64,000 nt of DNA from Phoronis australis. Taxonomy: Eukaryota; Phoronida; Phoronidae. Position 1 is the stretch's first letter; each line of letters begins with the position of its first letter. Location of the stretch: the NCBI GenBank assembly GCA_002633005.1, contig NMRA01000042.1, positions 1,123,019 to 1,187,018 of the forward strand. The letters are read 5' to 3'. This document shows, one piece after another, positions 1-11,659 of this stretch. Made by a program: the position numbers and the translations under genes. The notes beneath the pieces are model-generated. The model did not search any database and had not been told where the DNA came from. It was given only the letters and a program-made list of their open reading frames with translations.

Positions 1-559
1 GAAGAGGAATACGGTCTTCGGGATTGCCGCTCTGAAGTCTGAAGGGTGACTTTTTCGCGGTCTATCTATTTTTCAAAAATGTAATTATTTATTGAAAATA
101 AAAGTATATGTGGCATTATTATATGTTAAAATTTGATTTTAATTTAATACAAGCTACCGATGACCAAAACTGCAAGATTTTTACGGATAGCAAAAAATGA
201 AATTCAGGTTAGCAACAACTCAAGTTTAATGCATGAGGGCGTATAAACTAATGAATACACAGAAGTGTCCAGAGTTCATGCCCTAGCTCATTTCGGCGCC
301 TGTGAACGTGTGACAATGGTTCAGATACCATAGTTACTCTTCTAATTTGTCTCTCTAGTGTTTTGACACACCTTATAAATAAATGTTCTATAAGAAGAAT
401 CGTTAAAAAAATAGCAACTCATGTATATAGCGTGCACAACACAAGAGGAGGCTCAGCAAAGGCAGCCCTACGGTAACACATTACCTAGGTGTGCACATGC
501 ACGGTGCTATTTGGGATTGTACTTGGGGCAAGTGAATTTGTTGTTCGGGCACAAGTAAA

Positions 560-650
560 AATTTCAACTACTTGCCCGTGCAAGTGGCTTAAAAAGTTAA
601 TGTTGAGCCCTGCGAGCTCAAACCACTGAGCCACACTGTCTACAAAAAAT
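560..650 (-). mobile_element. tRNA-like SINE head (fragment)
   Basis: Reverse-complement reading gives AGTGTGGCTCAGTGGTTTGA, which fits a tRNA box A followed by a degenerate arm. No complete tRNA fold could be assigned, so this is likely a SINE remnant rather than a functional tRNA. Confidence 0.3.
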
Positions 651-1439
651 CAGAGACCTAACACTTTTTTGAGTGACTTGCTAAAATGCAAAAAATCCCA
701 GTTTTATCACTGAAACTGGTATTTATTCACGGCTGAAACACGATTCACCAATGGGGATATGGGCGCCTGGGACTGACTGGTAAAACACCTACTTTTGAAT
801 TAAAAAAGACCAAGTTCTAATTCGCGGTTGTAGGTTACATATTGATAATATTCTTACCAATCACTAACATCTAATCGCAACTCCTGCGCACCTTCAGCCT
901 ATTGACGTTCACAGGACGAACCCGCTGGGAGAGAGTCTTCGGCGACCAGAGAAAGGGCCGTGAAAGGGATCGAGGGAGAACGGCTCCACTACAGAAAAGC
1001 TGTGAACACATATTGTTCCTCTGGCATCTGTCACCTCTACCTCCACGTCCGAAAGGTCGGAATCCTCTGGAAAGTCCACCTGTCCGTCCCTGTATCGTAT
1101 TCCTCATCTACGCTGCTGTACTCACTTGGACACACATTGCTTCCTTTGTGTTCCCCAACACCACGTCACAGATGTGTAACAAACGAAAATGGCGCCGTTT
1201 CTATTCTCCGTTACAACGATGGCGTTACAACACCACGGCACTAAATATGTAAATAACTTTGTATAGCTGCGTACAATTCAGTTAATGTTAAGAATATAGC
1301 AATGATAATTATAAACTAGAATTTAGACCATATTGTTGTTCAGATTGGTTTGGACCTTGCAATTTCCTCTTTAATAGCTGATTTCGTTTTCCTGGCGACA
1401 TTTTTTTAAATTTGTATCTTTGACCGTGTCCCATGGGAG

Positions 1440-1485
1440 GGTTGAACCCCCCGACCCCCCCCCCACCCCCGTAGATCCGCCTCTG
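1440..1485. mobile_element. Fragment related to the CAGTGGCGGAT TIR element
   Basis: A long C-run is followed by GTAGATCCGCCTCTG. This matches the right end of the complete 160-bp element at 11494-11653, which ends in GGATCCGCCCCTG. Only one end is present, so it is a truncated copy. Confidence 0.4.
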
Positions 1486-1660
1486 TCATGGTCACAGAGC
1501 GGTTTATTAAACATCATTTCATTTTCTTGAAAATTCATCACAAAATCTTGGAATGGAGAAATTGGTTTATTTGTTATGCTTATATAAATTCATAGTTAAG
1601 CTCTTGGAAGTCAGTTAAAAAGTGACTCATTAAAGTCAGTTTTTATTGTTAAACCATCAC

Positions 1661-1853
1661 CTTATCAACAGTTCCAGCGACTTTTTCGCTTCTGGCAATC
1701 ATGCCACTGATGTCTTTACTTGGGTGACTCCAGAACGCCAAGGCAGACTTCATGCCTTTCCCGTCATCCACGAGAATCTCATTTTCCATAATGTTGGGGT
1801 TGTCATCAATTTCTGTGCGAAGTCGGGTAATTTCTGCATTCGATAAGAGTCCT
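1661..1853 (-). CDS. PhyH-family gene, second coding exon
   Basis: The exon is flanked by acceptor TTTGCAG and donor AAG|GTGATG. It encodes KGLLSNAEITRLRTEIDD, an acidic linker with NIMENEILVDDGKG, then FWSHPSKDISGMIARSEK and VAGTVDK, and ends in phase 0. The next exon, expected to begin near a 'LLGGEVYHYH'-type motif, was searched for between 1 and 1640 and not found. Confidence 0.7.
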
Positions 1854-3333
1854 CTGCAAATTAAATGCATAAGACTCGCAGTTGCTAACGTTGCTTTTAG
1901 TGACTCCAAAACAATTTTCTTATTTCCATCTCTTCAATAGACGGTACCATTTAATGCCAGTAAATAATACATGTCAGTTTCTTTTGCAATAAACCTTGGG
2001 CCTGTACCAAAAATGACCGAGTGGAGACAAAAAAGCCAATTTAAATAAAATTTAGGCTTGTATTAAGTCCACTTCAAAGACGTAAACTCAAGTTCGTCTG
2101 AAATTTCCAACTTAAGATTTGAGTCCGTCTTACAAGAGTTTTCCGCATGCAAGCCGGCCGAATATACACCCAGAAAACGACTAGAAGTTTCCAAAAATAC
2201 GCCCAGGGTCGAAATTTTACATGTTGGGACGCTAAAAGTTTTGATAAGTTGCTGTTTTTAGAATATTCGGCACTGGCTTGTCTGCGGGAAACAAATGTAA
2301 AGTCAAGAACTTGTAATGAATATAAGCTCAATTTCTTGGAAGTCATTCCCTTGTCACTGTAGACGACAGAACGAACGACAACTTGCCACGTGTTTTGAGG
2401 AGACGTTTTGCACATGTGACACTTTCATGCTTGATTACAGCAATAAACTCTTGTGTTGGATGATATTTCTTCGATAAATCTAAATAATCACCATTTTGAC
2501 AACTTATAAATGACTCAAGACAAAATGAAGCATAACTTGAAGTTACGATCGAAACTTAAGGCGATTTTAGCAATGAATATTTATTTGGCTGCCAAATAAT
2601 CTCACGTTTTTTATTCAAATTAAACTCAAAACCAAAAAAACTGATGCCAGTTTTTTTGAAACGGAACCCAGAGAACAAATTCACGCAAGTCTTTGCAAGA
2701 TATCGACATGCATTAGAAGCGAAGCACAAAATAACCTTAGTTTTACTGGCGAGTATCTCGCGTCATGAAAACGCGTACCTCATATTAAATTTAGCAGTTG
2801 TTTTTAACGTAAACATGTTAATTCTGTCAAACAAAATTAGACTATGTAGAATAAGTTCGGGTGATGCGATTCTTTTTTGCAACTAAATGATTAGTCTTCC
2901 CTTGCAGCAGGGAATACCTTCCATTTCAGAGTTGGCTTGATGCAAAAATAGATGTTTAATGTAAAATCTGTTACAATCTACGAACAGTTCCTTAGTAAGA
3001 AATTTGAAATGTCTTGCCTTATAACCACAGAGAGTACAAAATGCAACTTGGTAATCATTTTTATTTTAGGTAGACTGGTTGTGCATTCTTTCAGCGTAAT
3101 TGTGCTCGGTCTGTGACGTCATACCTCTTGGTTACGCAGTTAGTAGGGTGAGTGTGCAGATAATGAGACGCATTTGTATACTGTCCCTATATTTTTAGAG
3201 TTAAGTTCTAACACACGTTCGGGATATTAACTTCTACGCCAATCAGATAGAGAACTTACTTGATAATGATGTAGCCATTCTCGTTGAAGTCTTTGATACA
3301 TTCATCAGTAACGATGAAGTCATCGCCTGTCAT
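1661..3333 (-). CDS. Phytanoyl-CoA dioxygenase (PhyH) family protein, N-terminal part
   Basis: Two joined exons, 3333..3260 then 1853..1661, read on the minus strand. The start is the ATG at 3333-3331, giving MTGDDFIVTDECIKDFNENG and then YIIIK-GLLSNAEITRLRTEI across the splice. The second exon ends in FWSHPSKDISGMIARSEK and VAGTVDK. PhyH proteins are Fe(II)/2-oxoglutarate-dependent oxygenases that hydroxylate acyl-CoA or other small substrates. The block 'NGY-I-I-GLLS' followed by 'W-HP--DI-G--AR-EKVAGT' is typical of the N-terminal third of the family. The HxD...H iron ligands lie further downstream and are not in the window, so the gene is cut by the left edge. The donor GTAAGT (3259) and acceptor TTTGCAG (before 1853) agree in phase. 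Upstream 5' UTR exons were not identified. Family assignment is fairly sure; substrate is unknown. Confidence 0.72.
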
Positions 3334-3344
3334 GCGATAATAGG
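3260..3344 (-). CDS. PhyH-family gene, first coding exon
   Basis: The exon lies between acceptor TTTCAG (ending at 3345) and donor AA|GTAAGT at 3260/3259. Translation from 3333 gives MTGDDFIVTDECIKDFNENG, then YIII and a split Lys codon. The 11 bases before the ATG are treated as 5' UTR, because the reading frame enters the exon in mid-codon and M is the first plausible start. Confidence 0.68.
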
Positions 3345-3417
3345 CTGAAAGTGACGATAAATATGAGTGACACAGTAAAAAATCTACATTATTCGCGCCC
3401 ATTTACACAAATGTGTA

Positions 3418-3555
3418 TGGGCGGCGCAGCACGTACTGAAAAAGTGGGGCTATAGCCCCCCCCCCCCCGTGGTGTACCGCCCATAGAACATGGGCTGCGC
3501 AGCACTGAAAAAATGGGGTGCTGTAGCCTTCCAGCCCCCTATGGTGCGCCGCCCA
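3418..3555. mobile_element. Two adjacent GGGCGGCGCA foldback modules
   Basis: Two short modules lie back to back. Each begins ATGGGC(G/T)GCGCAGCAC, carries a C-rich centre, and ends in the inverted form (CCGCCCAT and GCGCCGCCCAT). A related single module is at 8768-8838. The symmetry and recurrence suggest a small non-autonomous inverted-repeat element. Confidence 0.5.
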
Positions 3556-4968
3556 TATCCAAACCCGCTTCCCACCCCCAAAAAAGACAACTTCCCGATA
3601 TGAAATTAGTCTCGCATTGTACCTTAGTCAAAACGTGTGCTATCTGGGCTCGGAAAGAACAGACTATTGTTTAGGACCAGGATGTAGGCCTAAGTCTACA
3701 TAAGTTGACTTGTAACGGCGTGTCATTTCATTCGCCAAACATGGTCCTGGAGGAACAACGAACAGTCAGTTCTTGGCATTAGGCCAGACAAATCACTTCT
3801 TATCTAAGAAAGTGTGGTTTGATAACAGATGTATAGCGGGTAAATGGCCTAAGTAAAAATATTGTTGCGCCTTATAGGCGCATTCATTCACGCCCAGTAA
3901 ACAGGTCACAAGTACTGCAGCTATCTCTGTGCAAGTATATGATATCCAGGAAAGGGCAAAATAGACAACGGATATTAGTTTCCTGGTGGAGAAAGAACGT
4001 TTCGAATTAGCCTTGATACAAAGAAACAATTTCCCGCCTGCCGTTAAAGTTCCGTAGTCAAGGTAAGAGTCTAACTTAGCCCCAAACAAAATCTGTGCAT
4101 ATGGGCACACTTTCCGTGTCCGGCAGAAAAACTGCGGTTGGTTCACAATCTGCTGGTGAGAATCGGTAATTCAATCACCAATTCGATCTTGAACTCCAAC
4201 GTAGTTTTAATATTTTTTGTAAAGATTTACGCAGATGAATACATACACACATAGTTAGTTACTGTGTTCAGAGTTAAAGATTTTGTCGTTCAAATTCGAA
4301 TTTTTTCATTTAATGTTGATGTCTACAAATGCAGTCCTCGCTATAAATCGCAATGCAGAGTGCAAAACATTTTTATCAAGAACAGAACAAGAGAAAATCA
4401 AAAGATGAGTGTTAAAATCCGAGCTTGAAGATGACTTTGGGCCAGCCGGTACGTCATTCCGTCAGCGAAAAGCCCTACAATAAGTCTTTCTTGCGGCACA
4501 CACCCTGGAAAATGCGCCCACGCAAAAAAGTCCCATTTTTAGGTAGTTGCGATTTTGCCTGTCATTGGATCTGCAGTCAGTTTACTTGGTTCAACCGCCG
4601 TTCCATCGCAGTGCCCTCTTGTGAACCCAAGACATAGGTATTATTAAAAAGCCATTACCTGGTATAATGTAGGTTGGAATTGAAGCAAACCCTCCGTCCA
4701 ATCCTAACAACGAAAGCAATTTTCGATAGGAAAAACCTACGCTCCTAAATATACCGGTCACAAAATTGTGGAGGTTCTTGAATTTTGGCTTATCTACGAA
4801 ATAAACACCAAACCCGGTTTTGGCTTATTAACAGATAGTAAAAAAGACTTTTCCATCCAGTTCCCTTCGACAACCGTCTCAGAACTTTGGAGGAAAGTTT
4901 GAAAACTCCTTTCAAAATTTGCCGAAGGGACAAGTGTGACTTACGCTTTTAGTGAATTAAACGGCAAC

Positions 4969-4995
4969 GGGGGGGGGGGGGGGNNGGGGGGGGGG
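4969..4995. other. Poly-G run containing two unknown bases
   Basis: An uninterrupted G-run contains N at 4984-4985. This is probably a sequencing or assembly artefact across a homopolymer. Confidence 0.8.
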
Positions 4996-5340
4996 AGAGA
5001 GATCACCCACCAAGGACCATAATGTGCAATTTGTGAGATAGGGAGGATGAGTTCTTGGTTGATTCCTGTCTTCAACTCGGAAGATTGACGCTAATGATGC
5101 ATTATTAGCCGGTGGTAGAGCGAGGATTGGTTGAAATCATCAAAACAGGATTTAGTAATCCTCTTAACTAACGGTACCATTTGTAGATCTACCATTACCT
5201 TTATCAAATACACACATTAATTCTTATTCTTTTTCGATGTGTCTGCCACATTTTCCGAAGGCATCCTTTTTCCGACAGTACGCTCGGTTTATATTTGGGG
5301 CACTAGATAGGTAAAAATATGTTATTTTCTGAAAAAAAAC

Positions 5341-5458
5341 AAGAAACACGGTTATCGGACTGCCAAACACGGTTTATGGACAAAATGTAGATGTCAGCTG
5401 ACCCAGGTACCCGATGAGTCCTTGACCCGTGTTTGGCGGCCCGTTAATCGTGTTTCTT
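5341..5458. repeat. Imperfect inverted repeat (hairpin element)
   Basis: The left arm AAGAAACACGGTTATCGGAC, followed by TGCCAAACACGG, is mirrored on the right by CCGTGTTTGGCGGCCCGTTA, followed by ATCGTGTTTCTT. The loop is roughly 45 bp. Downstream (5459-5610) there are several degenerate copies of a GTGAGTC/CGTGTT motif, so the hairpin sits at the edge of a decayed short repeat. Confidence 0.5.
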
Positions 5459-5610
5459 CGTGAATGCGAGTCCGTGTCCCTTGTATTTGGGTGAATGGAT
5501 TGTGTTTTGTGAGTCCCTTCCCGTTTTTGTGAGTCAGTGAACGGTGTTTGCATGCACGTGAGTCGTGTTCATGCGTCCGTGACCGTGTTTATGAGTCCAT
5601 TAACCGTCGT

Positions 5611-8600
5611 AGTTTAGGTACCTTGTTATAAGACTTTGGATTTCCTTTGTCCGTGAGCTAACGCTTGAGTGAAGATTCTCTGTAAACAACATAATTATAC
5701 AATACCTTACAATGCACTGCAGACAGGAGGGCCTATGCTTGAAAGAACCGGGTGTGTCTAAAGTGCCGCTTACATTTACAAAGTTGACACGGATCAGCTG
5801 ACACGGAACAAATTGTTCCAGTGTGTAAACGGACTGGCACGGAGCAAATTGACACCGCGGTGACAAATTTTTGCCGCCACCCTTTTGTGAGGTAGAGCAA
5901 TTTGCGCCCGAACATCTTGCGCCGTGTCAATTATAAGTCTAAACGCGAAACTGGAGCAAGGCGGAAAGGATCATCTCTACTGCGCTTGGGCAATGACCTA
6001 CGTACGGGTTCTTTTTCTCTTCAACTATTGTCATTTATAAACCTGCGCACGTGCGATCCAGTCTCTCAAGACTTTTGAAAATTTCCGTCTTGCCACGGTT
6101 AGTGAGTTGTGTGTGTAAACGGCCGCTTGTCACGGGTCAATTTACTCCGTGTCAGTTGCGCCGGGCCAAAAGTTGATGTCCCGTTATGGTAGCAAATTAA
6201 TCAGAAAGGAGAATAAAACATGTACCAAGACTGGTTTATCGAGATAAGAGACTGGTTGGAATCCAAGATTAGTGACTTGTTGCCAGTGGAGACAGTGTGT
6301 CACTGAACTATTTAACGCTTGATGGTCTGTTTGTTCCAAAATAAATACGAAAGTAAATGTGAATATTGTCTAGTATAGTTTATTATTGTTGAGGTCTTTC
6401 CATTTTGACTTAACTCTGGTCTGAGCGGAGCGGAGCGTCGAAGTAAACTACGAAATAAACAGTTAGGTAACACTATTGCAAGTGACGTAGCATGATAATG
6501 CACACACAGTTATCGATGAAGTATTTGGAATTATGTGAATTTGCCACAAGTTATGGAGCTTGTGTCATTTGATTTAAACCTGAAGAATGAGAAATTGGAG
6601 GTTATGATACAGTGATAAGCCCATTCGATGTAGAAGTTGCCAACTTAGTGTCTGCTTAGAGTTTGTTTTCAAAATTCACAGGCGTTTTTTCAATGCTTGT
6701 TAGATTTTATGGAATCCATGAACTAGTGTTAAATTTATAAAGATTTTTATGCCATACATTCTTTTACCTTGTTTTTACATATTCTATGAAAATTAGCCTT
6801 TATAGCCAGTCTTTGCATTTAACTAGATATATCATCTAAAACAACTACTTACATGCTCACTGCTTTCATTTTGATGTCACAATAAGTTAAAGGTAGTTAT
6901 TTAGTTTAATATCTGAGTTACGGTCTAGTTGTTTGTGTTCTGTTTGTGATGCCCAATTTAGCCTGTTCTGTTTTAGCCAGTCAAGGGCTTTGACTTTGTA
7001 CCAACTGGTGGTAGGAAAAATACGTTTTAAAACGTCTAAATGGTTAATCTGCAGGTTATTAATTGGCTCCATTTTGAGGGTGTTCGAATGTTTCAATGAA
7101 CTTTTTAAGTCTTAAATTTGTTTTTTGGTCTTTGGCTATTATAAACTTGCAAAAAAGTGGTGGTCACCCAATTAGTTTTTCCGTGGGTGTGTGAACTGAG
7201 GCACCTCTGAAAAAATGCGAAACTAACATAGGTTACTGAAAAGCCATCTGTAATCAAACCAATGCTTGCAATCCTTCTGAGAGCAGTATCATTGCACGAT
7301 ATCGGTTATATATTTTAACAGTTTAAGTCGTAATTCCTGGTATATTTCATGTAAGTCCCATGAACGATGAGACAAGAAAATGGCTACAAATGTGTGCCGG
7401 ACAAATTAGCCGGCATTGTCACCCAGTCGCATTGATTGATACGATGCATGGCTAAACCACTGAAGTCATACCAGGTGGTTAGGTTTTCAGTCATTCATGT
7501 GTGGCAGTTGCGATGGGTATCTGACCTTCTGATACTTGTTTACTGAATGGTTGAAGTATTGGTGTTTATGTTAGGTCAATAATGCAATGTCAAGTTTGTT
7601 AAATGATGACCCTTATTACTTTGTTTGGAGTGCTTGGTCAGTCTTCTTGCTTTGAACAAGTTTTTGGTTGAAAAACGTTATCATAGGTTACAAACTGGGT
7701 AGTGGAGTTGTCTTCATCTGAAAGGAGTTGATGTTCCTTATTTGTTAATATGCTAAAGGGGATTGGTGTTTTTATTTTTTATTTCCCTGGGAAATTTAGT
7801 ATTTTAATTAAGATTATTGCACTGGATGGTGCTAGATTGGGAATTATGGTAAAAATTGCAGCGGTTGTCATGCGATTGGTTTGTAAAACATACTTCGTTT
7901 TTAGAGGATGACTGATGAGCACACGTTGCTGTTGATGAACAATAATTTGTAGATTACACTGTACTTTGTTCATTTAGTGGATTTACGGCTCGGTAAAAAG
8001 CGATTATTTGCTATGAATAACTGTGAGTTTGCTGTTTGACATCATAAACTAATGTTTCTTACTTAGTCGGAGATGAACTGGTCGGTTTTTGACTGCACTT
8101 ACAGAAGTTTCCATGTTTCTCATTTCCTTTTGAATACTGGTGAACATGGGTTTGTTCAACCCCTTTAGAAGTTTATGCCTATGCGATGTGTCACGTGATG
8201 AATCCTCAGAATTTTTTATTGACGCTCATTTATGATGATGACATGTAGCTGGTGAATATAGGCCTAAAACATTTCCTAAATTTTGTCACTTGAGAGCATT
8301 TGCTGTATGCATGATCAGCAAGTTTATCGCATGTACGAAAGACCATATAAGACAGAGACTTGAACAACCCTGAAATTCAGCTCGTTGCTCATGAATACTG
8401 CCATGCCAGGGTTATAGTAGAAGCCAGCAGTTCACATACCCTTAACTCAACAAACTATCTTTGTCTTTTAATTATGGTTGTACTCTATTGTTCGTGGTTT
8501 GTATTTCTTGATATTTCTTTCCTATTTTATTCATGCTTGTTTTAATGTTTTTTCTTTTACACTGCAGCAGTATTGTTGCTACATAGTAGATAGTATTTAT

Positions 8601-8767
8601 TTAACATATTTTTGTAGTAAGTTATGGACACCTTTTTTTAAATCTGGGGGAAGAGCCAAAGCATTGATTTTGTGATGTTTATGTATAATCGTTACTGGTT
8701 TATTATATAAGGCATTTGTTTGAAGTTGCAGGTATTTTATTTTTACTATAAATGTATGCGTGTTACA
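5611..8767. other. No gene recognised
   Basis: AT-rich sequence with only short scattered ORFs (none over about 90 codons). No domain, splice-compatible exon pair or structured repeat was recognised. Confidence 0.4.
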
Positions 8768-8838
8768 TGGGCGGCGCACCATAGGGAGCTGGGGGCCATA
8801 GGTCCCAAACTTTTTTCAGCCTGAGCGCTGCGCCGCCA
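8768..8838. mobile_element. GGGCGGCGCA foldback module
   Basis: The sequence starts TGGGCGGCGCACCATAGGG and ends GCGCTGCGCCGCC. It is an imperfect inverted repeat of about 70 bp, related to the pair at 3418-3555 but in the opposite arrangement. Confidence 0.5.
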
Positions 8839-9480
8839 ATGTGTTGGCTTCAATAATCATGACATAGTAGTAGCGCTAAGTAATTGGACTTCATTGTCCA
8901 TATTTATTTTTGCGTGGGTATTTTATTAGTTAGTAACAAATTAATAAACCATTCGTGAATTTTTGAGAAAATTTAGGAAGATCGAGTAAAAAAGCCGTAG
9001 TAACGGTGTTTTTTCAAAGTGGAGGACCATCGTTGTAACTGGTTTTTTTTTCGGAGTGGTGGCATGGGCCATCGAAGTATTTTAATACACTCCAGTGTAG
9101 TCAATATAAAGGCTAAAACCGATGCTCTGTAGATTGACAATCTCATCACAGCCATGTTGTAACTCCATGTCTACTCAAATGCGGCTGATGGTTTAGCTAA
9201 AGATGGTCCTTCAACAACCCTGTCTCAAGGAGACCTGGTTCTTCGTAGCAGGTCACCATAATTGTGTGCGGCACCTGCGCTGCTGTAGCAGTCTTCAAAA
9301 TAAACCAAACGACGTGGAAACTATTTTGGCCTAGAATACAATAGCGCCTCCATGTACGTTGTCTTAATTTTCCCAATTTGCACGTAACTCCATTTAAAAA
9401 TAAACAATAAGCGCAATAACGTCAACCTAAACTACGAGAAAACTTTGACAAAAGTGCGATAAGCATTCGACTAAGGTGCC
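8839..9480. other. No feature recognised
   Basis: No recognisable coding exon and no clear repeat structure was seen by eye. Confidence 0.4.
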
Positions 9481-9499
9481 AAACATTTCTGGCAAGAAG

Positions 9500-11000
9500 T
9501 TTATACTAAGTTTAGCAGCTTGACAGAGTTCTTTCGAAGTTTATTTTGAAGTTTGCTGTGTTGTGGAACACCTGTCCAATAATGTCAAAAAGTTCCACAC
9601 GAAGCTGCACACGTGAATGACAAGACTGTAGTACCTGTTGATCTATTCTAAGAACAGGCATACCGTGTATCAAAGGAGTAAAAGGGTCTGGAGTTATAAG
9701 GAGCATTTTAATGAGAGCCGAGCAATTAAGTGGTCATGTGGTTAAAGAGTTTCAGTGGGTGTGCCCACCTTGATACTGCCATGGAGAACGTAAGTCACGT
9801 GGAATGAAGGTGGTGAAGAGCAAACGTCACGTAGTGGAGGACAGGAAAAAGACTAAGTAGTGGACCTGGACGAGGATGACTAAAGAAAGATTGCAAAGGA
9901 GACAGAGAAGCACAGACACCAGCTCACTGACCAGCTGTCATATCGCCATAACTTCAGCAATCGCCGAGAAAATTCCAGAACGAGCTGGCCATTGGGCATG
10001 AGCAGAGCAGTCAGATTTTTAGTTTTGGTAAGCAGTGAATGTTACAAAGCAATTAAGAAAAAGTCAAGATGCTAGAGATGCTGAGGAAGCCTGTACTGTC
10101 AAGGGAAGGACATGGCGTTGAAACGTTGTTCAGTTGCCTGTTAGTTGATGGACAGCAATATAACATTAACATAGCTGATATCTTTCAGTATGAACTTATT
10201 GAGTCCACTCCCTATAGCCCAGATGGGCAAATACGGCAGTCTGAGGAAGGGTGGCAATGCCATTTTGGTCAAATCTCTTCGATCGCATTATGTCCCAAAT
10301 AATTCTGCTCCGAAGGTGGTATTGGTTGGAGATTTAGGTAAAGCCCCGGCACTCTACTAGCCTCCTATCCTCTCGCTTGTGAAACAATTATTCGCTTGGC
10401 GGAAAAATATGACCACGAAGATCCCTATACAAAGGACCATGAGACGATAACATGAGGAAAAGTTGAGGCATTCATGCTAACCCCTGTTCCTAAACATCCC
10501 TTTTACCGCTAAATTATTCTATATAACGCTATGTTAAACAACCTTTTATGTGTATGAAGCTATTCCCTTCTATTCAACATCGAGTGGGTCAAGAAGAGCC
10601 ATTGTGTAATTACACATGGTGAAGCAGACGTTGTATAGGTAGATGTTGAAAGTGATGGAAGAATGCACCCACACCATCAGAATCACTTGTGACAACACTG
10701 ACGTCTCCGAGCTCTTCATTTATGGGACGTCTAATATGCCAGTATACGCCAAGACTCAAATGGACAAGTGGAATGGTAGTATTTCGGACAAGTGCCGCCA
10801 ACATGAGAGGTCACAAGACGTGAGGGTACTGGACAGAGAAAAGTTCTTGGTTTGAACGACCTAGCTGTCAGAGACGCCAATAACTCCTCTCTGAGTAGAC
10901 ACGGAGGAGTCAAACTGAACTTATCGCAGTCACTGACTCGTGGTCCATTAACCTTGAACCTGTTCTCCATGAACACCGACGCATGGGGTGGTGAAATTTT
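9500..11000 (+). pseudogene. Decayed transposon-type ORF (uncertain)
   Basis: Fragments on the plus strand look like remains of a longer protein. The fragment at 10069-10302 contains MLRKPVLSREGHGVETLFSC and IFQYELIESTPYSPDGQIR. The fragment at 10643-10855 contains ITCDNTDVSELFIY and a following MPVYAK. The patterns 'FQYEL--TP-S--DG-MR' and 'DTDV--L--Y' recall a multi-copy protein often found with transposons in invertebrate genomes. The frame is broken by stops and frameshifts between the fragments. No catalytic motif can be assigned, and the assignment rests on weak recollected similarity. Confidence 0.3.
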
Positions 11001-11191
11001 CTCGAGAACCTGTTAGTCATCAATCCTCAGACGAAGGCAGGCGGCTCCGCAAAGTCGGGAACTTTACTTTATTTTATAGTAAGTTCCACAAGCCATAGTT
11101 TATGAGTTTTCCCTGCATTAATAACAGTGTTCATCCTAGTTTACGTATATGTAACCTGCACGGATTACGCGTAATCCGCTATTCACTATGA

Positions 11192-11500
11192 GGAGGCAAT
11201 GTGGCTTAGTGTCCTTCCACTACGCAAGGTTGTGTTTTCGAGTCGCACGGGGCACACTTACGGTCGCCTGAGTCAAGTCCCTAGATACTTAGCCCTGTAT
11301 CAACTAATAAAGCATAAAGTTGGTCCAAGTGATCAGTGCAAAAGGCCTTCCTGACTGGCATGCCTAGGTATTAGGTAAATTGCAGGGTCAACTTTTTGGC
11401 AAGTAGACTAAAATACTGATGTAGGCTAATTTGATATGCTGACTTTAGTTTGAAAGTAATTCCCTGCTTGGAGCAAAGGTCATCATTAGCTATCAGTGGC
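11192..11500 (+). mobile_element. tRNA-derived SINE (probable)
   Basis: A tRNA-like head starts near 11192. It has a box A-like GTGGCTTAGTG (11201-11211) and a box B-like GTTTTCGAGTC (11233-11243), about 30 bp apart as in a tRNA gene without a variable arm. An unrelated tail of about 200 bp follows. No CCA-compatible acceptor stem is visible, so it is not called as a tRNA gene. Confidence 0.4.
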
Positions 11501-11653
11501 GGATTTAGAGGGGAGCCAAGGTGGCCGTGCCCCCCCCCCTAAAATTCTCCCAGATTCCATTTGGCAGTACGGGGGTGGGAAAGTCTGATGGGCAAAATCC
11601 TGGCTTATACTCTGCCCTGCCCCCCCCAACTCAAAATCCTGGATCCGCCCCTG
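11494..11653. mobile_element. 160-bp TIR element with GCTAT target duplication
   Basis: The element begins CAGTGGCGGATTTAGAGGGG and ends AATCCTGGATCCGCCCCTG, so the ends are imperfect inverted repeats. It is flanked by GCTAT on both sides (11489-11493 and 11654-11658). The centre is C-rich. There is no coding capacity, so it is non-autonomous. CAG-type ends fit several cut-and-paste superfamilies; the 5-bp duplication does not by itself decide which. Confidence 0.65.
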
Positions 11654-11659
11654 GCTATG

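Larger units (their letters stand above)
1..1660. other. Intron of the PhyH-family gene with repeat debris
   Basis: No further exon of the PhyH gene is visible, so this stretch is probably one intron continuing beyond the window. It holds a possible tRNA-like SINE head on the minus strand (about 560-650), a pair of overlapping ORFs on both strands at 871-1252 with no recognisable domain, and a C-rich tail ending in GTAGATCCGCCTCTG (about 1440-1485) that resembles one end of the TIR element at 11494. Confidence 0.4.

Noticed and set aside
1-60. Next exon of the PhyH gene at the window edge
   Set aside because: None of the three minus frames gives the expected family motifs, and no clear acceptor was found.
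871-1252. Overlapping ORFs on both strands near the left edge
   Set aside because: No recognisable domain, frames break, and neither continues the PhyH gene.
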